A DNA stretch of 39,003 bases from Actinomycetota bacterium. Lineage in GTDB: Bacteria; Actinomycetota; Acidimicrobiia; Spongiisociales; UBA5794. The stretch is taken from the NCBI GenBank assembly GCA_011371355.1, contig DRQR01000025.1:1-39003 (forward strand). Direction: 5' to 3'. The position numbers and the translations under genes are program-made. Below, one piece after another: positions 34,180 through 39,003 of the stretch; the stretch's first letter is position 1; each line of letters opens with the position of its first letter. The notes beneath the pieces are model-generated. The model was not told the origin of the DNA. It was given only the letters and a program-made list of their open reading frames with translations, and made no database searches.

Positions 34180-34914
34180 CTACCCGCCGTCGAGGAGGTG
34201 ACCCCCGCCGTCGATCCGGAGGATCTCGCCGGTGGCGAAGTCGTTGCGCAGCAGGCAGACGACCGCATCGGCCACCGGCCGGGTCCCGCCGGGCCGACCC
34301 AGGGGGAGGCGCTCGGCGAGCCTGCCGACGTAGGCGTCGTCCTCGCCGGGGGGCGGGAGGATCACCCCGAGGGCGACGGCGTTCACCCGGATCCTCGGAG
34401 CGAGGGCGAGGGCCGCGGCCCGGGTGAAGGTGTCGAGTCCCCCCTTGGCGACGATGTAGGAGAAGTGGGTGCGGTACGGCTGGAGGGTGCGGGCGTCGGT
34501 GACGTTGACGACGGCACCGTCCCCGTCGAGCCACTCGGCGAAGGCCTGGGTGAGGAAGACGGGGGCGGTGAGGGTGACCTCGAGGGTGCGTCGCCATCCC
34601 TCGGGGGTGACGTCCTCGAGGGTGTCGGTGGGGAAGCCGGAGGCCGAGTTGACGAGGAGGGAGATCGGACCGAGCTCGGCGGTGGCCCGATCGACGAGGC
34701 GCCGGGCCTCGGCGGGATCGGCGAGGTCGGCGGCGCCGGCCACCGCCCGGACGCCGCGGGCCCGAAGGGATTCGACGGTCTCGATGGCGGCGTCGGCCGA
34801 CGACCGATAGTGGACGAAGACGTCGGCGCCGGCGTCGGCGAGCGCCTCGGCGATCGCCCGACCGACGCGGACGGCGGCTCCGGTGACGAGCGCGTTGCGG
34901 CCGGCGAGGTCCAT
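34180..34914 (-). CDS. Short-chain dehydrogenase, pteridine reductase (FolM/PTR1)-like (244 aa)
   Basis: A classical SDR with the nucleotide-binding [20 protein letters not shown], the [10 protein letters not shown] segment that resembles the NADPH-selecting HYRS stretch of pteridine reductases, the catalytic Tyr-x3-Lys (SYIVAKGG) and the C-terminal ITGEIL-type [13 protein letters not shown]. The first gene of the operon with folB and folK-folE, so reduction of dihydropterins or dihydrofolate is the likely job. It could also be a generic SDR; the family match and the context together favour the pterin role. TAGCCT (34926..34921) is 6 nt before the ATG. Confidence 0.78.
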   Translation of the reverse strand: MDLAGRNALVTGAAVRVGRAIAEALADAGADVFVHYRSSADAAIETVESLRARGVRAVAGAADLADPAEARRLVDRATAELGPISLLVNSASGFPTDTLEDVTPEGWRRTLEVTLTAPVFLTQAFAEWLDGDGAVVNVTDARTLQPYRTHFSYIVAKGGLDTFTRAAALALAPRIRVNAVALGVILPPPGEDDAYVGRLAERLPLGRPGGTRPVADAVVCLLRNDFATGEILRIDGGGHLLDGG

Positions 34915-34920
34915 GGCGCC

Positions 34921-34926
34921 AGGCTA
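34921..34926 (-). promoter_or_regulatory. -10 element of the pterin operon (leaderless)
   Basis: Minus-strand TAGCCT, 6 nt before the ATG at 34914, with no ribosome binding site. It lies back to back with the TAACCT element at 34951-34956 that serves the divergent gene. Confidence 0.35.
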
Positions 34927-34950
34927 CGCGGCTGGGCGTGCTTCGGCATC

Positions 34951-34956
34951 TAACCT
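34951..34956 (+). promoter_or_regulatory. -10 element of the anchored helical protein gene (leaderless)
   Basis: TAACCT lies 7 nt before the GTG at 34964, with GGACCGG between and no ribosome binding site. Confidence 0.35.
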
Positions 34957-34963
34957 GGACCGG

Positions 34964-35566
34964 GTGAACGGCAACGGCGACCCGAAACCCGGCCGGTGGA
35001 TCCTCCCGCTCGTCGTCCTCGGCCTCATCGGCTTCACGTACATCTTCGTCAACGCCCTCCCTCCCGCCGAGGTCGCCGCTCCGACGACGTCGACGGTGCC
35101 GGAGACGACCACGACCCCGCCGCCGTCGACGACGACCACGACGCTGCCCGACGACGTCGTGGCGTTCCTCGCCGAGGTCGAGCGCTTCGGCGCCGACGCG
35201 CGGGAGCTCCAGACCGCCCTCCACGCGGTCAACGACTCCTGGGAGAACCGAGAGGAGACGGGGACGACCTTCAAGGAGGCCCTCGCCGGCTTCGAGGAGG
35301 TCCTCGCCGACGCCCGGTCCTTCGCCGCCGAAGTCGAGGCGACCCTACCTCCCGAGGTCGGTCCTTACCGGGAGCTCTGGCCGCGGGTCACCCAGGCCGC
35401 CGAGGGGGTCGTCACCGCCGTCGAGGAGGTGATCGAAGGCCTTCGCGCTCCCGACGACGGGACCCGGCGCCGGCAGGCGGTCGTCGACTTCGACGCCGCG
35501 GTCCAGGGCCTCGGCGACGCCCTCGACGCGGTGCGGGCTGCGGTCCCCGGCTCCGGCGATTCGTGA
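34964..35566 (+). CDS. Membrane-anchored helical protein, unknown function (200 aa)
   Basis: A short basic N-terminus and one transmembrane helix (about 12-31, WILPLVVLGLIGFTYIFVN) precede a Thr/Pro linker (TTSTVPETTTTPPPSTTTTT) and a predominantly alpha-helical exported domain (about 63-195) rich in Ala, Glu, Val and Leu. I do not recognise a family; the heptad-like pattern suggests a helical bundle. It is convergent with the GSII gene, from which a strong hairpin separates it. GTG 34964 follows a TAACCT element by 7 nt. Confidence 0.65.
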   Translation: MNGNGDPKPGRWILPLVVLGLIGFTYIFVNALPPAEVAAPTTSTVPETTTTPPPSTTTTTLPDDVVAFLAEVERFGADARELQTALHAVNDSWENREETGTTFKEALAGFEEVLADARSFAAEVEATLPPEVGPYRELWPRVTQAAEGVVTAVEEVIEGLRAPDDGTRRRQAVVDFDAAVQGLGDALDAVRAAVPGSGDS

Positions 35567-35576
35567 ACCCTCGGAC

Positions 35577-35609
35577 GCGCTCGACGCCCCCGCCGGGGGC
35601 GTCGAACGC
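35577..35609. terminator. Bidirectional terminator between convergent genes
   Basis: TCGACGCCCCCG and CGGGGGCGTCGA form perfect 12-nt arms around one C (35581-35605). The stem extends after one mismatch by GCG/CGC. In RNA the central bases form the loop. It lies in the 61-bp gap between two genes ending towards each other. No U tract is present, as is common for actinobacterial hairpin terminators. Confidence 0.65.
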
Positions 35610-35627
35610 AGGGGGGACCTGCCGGGC

Positions 35628-36638
35628 TCAGCCCGAGGACTGCTCGAAGGCCGAGCAGACGGTGTCGGTGATGAGTCGGGCCACGACGTAGGGATCGGCG
35701 TTCGCGTTCGGACGGCGATCCTCGATGTAGCCCTTCCCCTCCCGGGCGACCTGCCAGGGGATGCGGACCGAGGCGCCTCGATCGGAGACCCCGTAGGAGT
35801 ACTCGGTCCACGGGGCGGTCTCGTGGAGGCCGGTGAGGCGCTTCTCGATCCCGGCGCCGTAGTTCTTGATGTGCTCGTCGGCCTTCTTCCCGAGGGCCTC
35901 GCAGGCGGTGATGATCGCGTCGTAGGACTCCCGCATCTCCTTCGTGGAGAAGTTCGTGTGCATCCCGGCGCCGTTCCAGTCACCCTCGACGGGCTTGGGA
36001 TCGAGATGGGCCGAGATGTCGTAGTCCTCGGCGATGCGGTAGAGGAGCCACCGAGCGAGCCAGATCTGGTCGCCGATCTCGACGGGACCGAGGGGGCCGA
36101 TCTGGAACTCCCACTGGCCGATCATCACCTCGGCGTTCGTGCCCGAGATCGACAGACCGGCGTCGAGGCAGGCCTTCGTGTGGGCCTCGACGACGTCCCG
36201 GCCCCAGATCTCGTCGGCGCCGACCCCGCAGTAGTAGCCACCCTGGGGCGCCGGGAAGCCCATGACGGGCCAACCGTGGGGCCGACCGTCCTTGAAGAAC
36301 GTGTACTCCTGCTCCATGCCGAACCACGGCTCGTGGGCGGCGTAGCGTTCGGCCACCTTGACGAGCTCGGCCCGGGTGTTCGACTCGTGGGGTTCCATGT
36401 CGACGGTGAGGACCTCGCAGAGGACGAGGACGTCGTCGCCGCCCCGGATGGGGTCGGGCACGATCTTCACCGGCTTGAGGACGCAGTCCGAGGCGTTGCC
36501 GGGTGCCTGCTCGGTGCTCGAACCGTCGAATCCCCAGATCGGCGGCTCCTGGCCGTCGGGTACGATCTTCGTCTTCGAACGAAGCTTCGCGGTGGGCTTC
36601 TGCCCGTCGATCCAGATGTATTCGGCTCGGTAGGGCAT
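35628..36638 (-). CDS. glnII: Glutamine synthetase, GSII (eukaryotic-like) type (336 aa)
   Basis: Makes glutamine from glutamate, ammonia and ATP. The short GSII form is recognised by its start YRAEYIWIDG, then PPIWGFDGSST, PHESNTRAEL, the metal-binding FGMEQEYTFF, GQWEFQIGPLGP and the AGMHTNFSTKEMRE loop. The C-terminal segment WTEYSYGVSDRGASVRIP and IEDRRPNANADPY complete the active site. Length is typical. AAGGAGG lies 8 nt before the ATG. A TTCACA-17 bp-TAACCC promoter (36716..36688) lies inside the phased repeats shared with the divergent GSI gene. Confidence 0.94.
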   Translation of the reverse strand: MPYRAEYIWIDGQKPTAKLRSKTKIVPDGQEPPIWGFDGSSTEQAPGNASDCVLKPVKIVPDPIRGGDDVLVLCEVLTVDMEPHESNTRAELVKVAERYAAHEPWFGMEQEYTFFKDGRPHGWPVMGFPAPQGGYYCGVGADEIWGRDVVEAHTKACLDAGLSISGTNAEVMIGQWEFQIGPLGPVEIGDQIWLARWLLYRIAEDYDISAHLDPKPVEGDWNGAGMHTNFSTKEMRESYDAIITACEALGKKADEHIKNYGAGIEKRLTGLHETAPWTEYSYGVSDRGASVRIPWQVAREGKGYIEDRRPNANADPYVVARLITDTVCSAFEQSSG

Positions 36639-36687
36639 CGCTGTCCTCCTTCGGTCCGCGGGCCGACGACGGGAGGATGGCGAAGAC

Positions 36688-36716
36688 GGGTTACCGGCCT
36701 GTGACCGGAGTGTGAA
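36688..36716 (-). promoter_or_regulatory. glnII promoter inside the repeat array
   Basis: Minus-strand -35 TTCACA (36716..36711), a 17-bp spacer, and -10 TAACCC (36693..36688). Both hexamers are within or next to the phased repeats, so a bound regulator would occlude RNA polymerase. Confidence 0.55.
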
Positions 36717-36727
36717 CGGCGTGTTTC
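36690..36727. promoter_or_regulatory. Candidate GlnR operator: four 11-bp-phased GTnAC-like repeats
   Basis: GTTAC, GTGAC, GTGAA and GTTTC start at 36690, 36701, 36712 and 36723, each separated by 6 bp (CGGCCT, CGGAGT, CGGCGT). The pattern equals the GTnAC-n6-GAAAC layout described for GlnR boxes, repeated once per helical turn. It lies between two divergent glutamine synthetase genes, about 28 bp upstream of the glnA -10 and on top of the glnII promoter. A GlnR-like regulator gene is next to glnA. Confidence 0.65.
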
Positions 36728-36754
36728 GTAGGCCGGCTGCGGCGGCAAACCTCG

Positions 36755-36760
36755 TACGAT
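36755..36760 (+). promoter_or_regulatory. -10 element of glnA (leaderless)
   Basis: TACGAT lies 6 nt before the ATG at 36767, with GGGACC between. No good -35 is visible, so activation by a protein bound at 36690-36727 is plausible. Confidence 0.4.
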
Positions 36761-36766
36761 GGGACC

Positions 36767-38062
36767 ATGACCGAAGAGATCGACCGGCAGCGGGAGTACG
36801 TGCTCCAAACCGTCGGGGAGCGCCGGATCCGGTTCATCCGGCTGTGGTTCACCGACATCCAGGGGTTCTTGAAGTCCTTCGCGATCACCCCCGCCGAGCT
36901 CGAGGGGGCCTTCGAGGAGGGCATGAGTTTCGACGGTACGGCCATCGACGGGTTCTCGAGGGCCTCGGAAGCCGAGATGCTCGCCTTCCCCGACCCCACG
37001 ACCTTCCAGATCCTCCCCTGGCGGGGCGGCGGGGACACGGCACGCATGTTCTGCGACATCGCCACCCCCGAGGGCGAGCCCTTCCTCGGCGACCCGCGGC
37101 ACGTGCTGCGACGGAACCTCGAGCGTGCCGCCGAGGCGGGGTTCTCCTTCTACGTGGGTCCGGAGGTGGAGTTCTTCTACTTCCGCGACTCGGGTCCCGA
37201 GCCGAAGGTGCTCGATCGGGGCGGCTACTTCGACCTCACCCCCATGGACGTCGCCCAGGAGTATCGACGGAACACGATCCTCACCCTCGAGCGGATGGGG
37301 ATCCCGGTGGAGTTCTCCCACCACGAGGTCTCGCCGTCCCAGCACGAGCTCGATCTTCGCCACTCCGATGCCCTCGCCATGGCCGACAACCTCATGACGA
37401 CCCGGCTCGTCGTCAAGGAGGTCGCCATGGAGCACGGCATCTACGCGACCTTCATGCCGAAGCCCCTCGAGGGCCACGACGGATCGGGGCTGCATCTCCA
37501 TCTCTCCCTCTTCCAGGGGGAGACGAACGTCTTCGCCGACGGGTCGGACCCCCTCGGGCTGTCGAAGGTGGCCCACGGGTTCGTCGCCGGACTCCTCCGC
37601 CATGCTCGGGCGATCACGGCGGTGACGAACCAGTGGGTCAACTCCTACAAGCGGCTCGTCGGCGGCTACGACGCGCCGGTGTACGAGACGTGGTCCCGTC
37701 ACGATCAACGAGCCGTGGTCCGGGTCCCGGCGATCAAGCGAGGGAAGGCCGAGTCGACCCGGATCGAGTACCGGTCCCCGGATCCTGCGTGCAACCCCTA
37801 CCTCGCGTTCTCGGTGATCCTCGCCGCCGGCCTCGACGGCGTCGCCGAGAACCTCGAGCTGCCTCCCGAGGGGGACGAGACGGTACGGCTGCCCGAGAGC
37901 CTCGCCGAGGCCCTCCACGCCATGGAGGAGTCGGCCCTCGTCCGGGAGGCCCTGGGGGATCACGTCTTCGAGTGGTTCCTGCGGAACAAACGTCGGGAGT
38001 GGGACGCCTACCAGCAGCACGTCTCCCGGTTCGAACTCGAGGAGTACCTCCCGATCCTGTGA
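36767..38062 (+). CDS. glnA: Glutamine synthetase, GSI type (431 aa)
   Basis: A dodecameric GSI. Visible: RLWFTDIQGFLKSFAI, GMSFDGTAIDGF, the metal-binding VGPEVEFFYF, HHEVSPSQHELDL, the ATP-site MPKPLEGHDGSGLHLHLSL, the substrate-binding NSYKRLVGG and RIEYRSPDPACNPYLAFSV. The adenylylation loop normally reading NLYDLPPEE is NLELPPEG here and has no tyrosine, so control by adenylylation is not expected. Length (431) fits the unmodified GSI-alpha kind. Together with the divergent GSII gene it gives two unrelated enzymes for the same reaction. Its TGA overlaps the ATG of the response-regulator gene. Confidence 0.94.
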   Translation: MTEEIDRQREYVLQTVGERRIRFIRLWFTDIQGFLKSFAITPAELEGAFEEGMSFDGTAIDGFSRASEAEMLAFPDPTTFQILPWRGGGDTARMFCDIATPEGEPFLGDPRHVLRRNLERAAEAGFSFYVGPEVEFFYFRDSGPEPKVLDRGGYFDLTPMDVAQEYRRNTILTLERMGIPVEFSHHEVSPSQHELDLRHSDALAMADNLMTTRLVVKEVAMEHGIYATFMPKPLEGHDGSGLHLHLSLFQGETNVFADGSDPLGLSKVAHGFVAGLLRHARAITAVTNQWVNSYKRLVGGYDAPVYETWSRHDQRAVVRVPAIKRGKAESTRIEYRSPDPACNPYLAFSVILAAGLDGVAENLELPPEGDETVRLPESLAEALHAMEESALVREALGDHVFEWFLRNKRREWDAYQQHVSRFELEEYLPIL

Positions 38063-38715
38063 TGATCTTCGTCGCCGTCCATCCCCAGAGTCCGTCCCGA
38101 GCCCTCACCGCGGCGATCCTCGAGGCGGGGTACCGGCCGGTGCCGGTGGCGGACGTCGACGAGGTGGAGGCGAAGGAGCCCGAGGACGGCTGGGTGGGAG
38201 CGATCGTCGACCTGACGACCGACCCGGGACTCGGTCCGGTCGTCGCCCGGAAGCTCCGTGACCGCCTCCCGGTCCTCGTCGTCGCCGACCGGCTCCACAC
38301 CGCCGACCTCGAGGAGCTCGTGGGGGCCTTCGACGACTTCGTCCTCACTCCCATCGACGCGGTCGAGCTGCGGATCCGCCTCGCGGCGTTGCCGCGCGAG
38401 GGCCGCGGCGCCGTCGACCGGTCGGAGATCCTCACCTTCGAGGACCTCGAGCTCAACACGGCGACCTACCAGGCGTCCCTGGCCGGCGAGCCCCTCGACC
38501 TCACCTACATGGAGTACGAACTCCTCCGGTTCTTCGTGGAACATCCCCGACGGGTGTGGTCCCGGGAGCAGATCCTCGCCAGGGTGTGGGGCTACGACTA
38601 CTTCGGGGGCTCCCGCACCGTCGACGTGCACGTGCGGCGACTTCGGGCCAAGCTGGGGGAGACCCGGGCGTCGTGGATCACGACGGTGCGTTCGGTGGGG
38701 TATCGGTTCGGTTGA
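38062..38715 (+). CDS. glnR: GlnR-like OmpR-family transcription regulator (217 aa)
   Basis: The N-terminal half (1-115) is a receiver-like fold that lacks the acidic pair near residues 8-9 (IFVAVHP) but keeps D50 (AIVDLTTD). This is the atypical receiver expected for GlnR, which works without a kinase. The C-terminal winged helix (about 125-217) includes LDLTYMEYELLRFFVEHP and GYDYFGGSRTVDVHVRRLRA, close to the recognition segment of actinobacterial GlnR. GlnR controls nitrogen genes including glutamine synthetases. Coupling to glnA by an ATGA overlap, and the phased repeats upstream of glnA, support that role. Its 3' end overlaps the convergent PAS gene by 38 bp. Confidence 0.78.
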   Translation: MIFVAVHPQSPSRALTAAILEAGYRPVPVADVDEVEAKEPEDGWVGAIVDLTTDPGLGPVVARKLRDRLPVLVVADRLHTADLEELVGAFDDFVLTPIDAVELRIRLAALPREGRGAVDRSEILTFEDLELNTATYQASLAGEPLDLTYMEYELLRFFVEHPRRVWSREQILARVWGYDYFGGSRTVDVHVRRLRAKLGETRASWITTVRSVGYRFG

Positions 38716-39003
38716 ACTCGTAGGAGGGAAGGGCGTCGAGCACCTCGGAGGTGACGACCGCCCCGAGGACCCGACCGTCGTCGTCCCGGAAGGGGGCGCA
38801 GTAGGTGCGGGTGGTCACGTAGGTGCCGTCGGCTCGGCGCACGATCAGGAGGAACGGACCCATCGCCTTGCCGGTACGGATCGCCTCGACGACCGGGGCG
38901 TTCTCCGCGGTGAGGGGCGTGCCGTCGGCGAAGCGGACGTCGAAGCGCCGCTGGCTCTCGACGAGGTCGTGGGGCCGTTCGATGTCGCTGGCGATGCCGA
39001 GCA
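38678..39003 (-). CDS. PAS-domain protein, C-terminal fragment (108 aa visible)
   Basis: The end of a minus-strand gene that continues beyond the right edge. The visible part encodes FADGTPLTAENAPVVEAI and, after GKAMGPFLLIVRRADGTYV, the stretch TYCAPFRDDDGRVLGAVV, the pattern of a PAS domain as found in sensor and regulatory proteins. It ends shortly after the domain with a polar tail, so the PAS domain is C-terminal and no output domain follows it. The upstream partner domains are outside the window. Confidence 0.7.
   Translation of the reverse strand, partial: LGIASDIERPHDLVESQRRFDVRFADGTPLTAENAPVVEAIRTGKAMGPFLLIVRRADGTYVTTRTYCAPFRDDDGRVLGAVVTSEVLDALPSYEFNRTDTPPNAPS

Overview
The window is the replication-origin neighbourhood of a high-GC Gram-positive chromosome. 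The order pcnA(-) ... sigM, anti-sigma, trxB, trxA, cwlM-like, parB, parA, rsmG, jag, yidC, yidD, rnpA, rpmH, dnaA, dnaN, recF, DUF721, gyrB, gyrA, DUF3566 is the actinobacterial oriC block known from Mycobacterium and Streptomyces. High GC, many GTG starts, several apparently leaderless genes and a GlnR-type regulator also fit Actinomycetota. Distance from the mycobacterial layout makes a deep lineage such as Acidimicrobiia likely, but that is inference. No rRNA, tRNA, insertion sequence, prophage or CRISPR array was seen.

Layout. 1-5711: start of a secreted protein (-), a small membrane protein and an acyl-CoA dehydrogenase (+), then pcnA, a zinc-ribbon RNase HI, a PilT-type ATPase and a histone-deacetylase-like amidohydrolase (-). 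5792-11748 (+): GNAT acetyltransferase, a stand-alone pseudokinase/discoidin membrane protein (the usual C-terminal half of actinobacterial MurJ/MviN, here without the flippase), ECF sigma factor and anti-sigma, a small membrane protein, trxB-trxA and a CwlM-like protein lacking amidase zinc ligands. 11739-16456 (-): parB, parA, rsmG (with an embedded parS-like site), jag, yidC, yidD, rnpA, rpmH in overlapping order. 16457-16895: a 439-bp regulatory gap with the rpmH and dnaA promoters, DnaA boxes and three stem-loops. 16896-25853 (+): dnaA, probable oriC with a DnaA-trio-like tract, dnaN, recF, DUF721/DciA, gyrB, gyrA, DUF3566.

Right of the block: hyuA-hyuB (-), an Nfu_N protein (+), a methyltransferase-like protein, an anchored protein of unknown function, a LysM protein and moaA (-), then a pterin/folate operon (-) of pteridine-reductase-like SDR, folB and one open frame joining FolK to FolE. 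After a membrane-anchored helical protein (+) come two divergent glutamine synthetases, GSII-type (-) and GSI-type (+), separated by four 11-bp-phased repeats resembling a GlnR box. A GlnR-like regulator follows the GSI gene, and the window ends inside a PAS-domain gene (-).

Most of the window is conserved housekeeping DNA, and I do not see a wholly new multi-gene system. The points most worth checking are the GyrA quinolone-pocket sequence [10 protein letters not shown], the phased operator between the glutamine synthetases, the FolK-FolE fusion, the pseudokinase module without MurJ, the degenerate CwlM-like amidase, the missing canonical start of rsmG, and the structured rpmH-dnaA gap.
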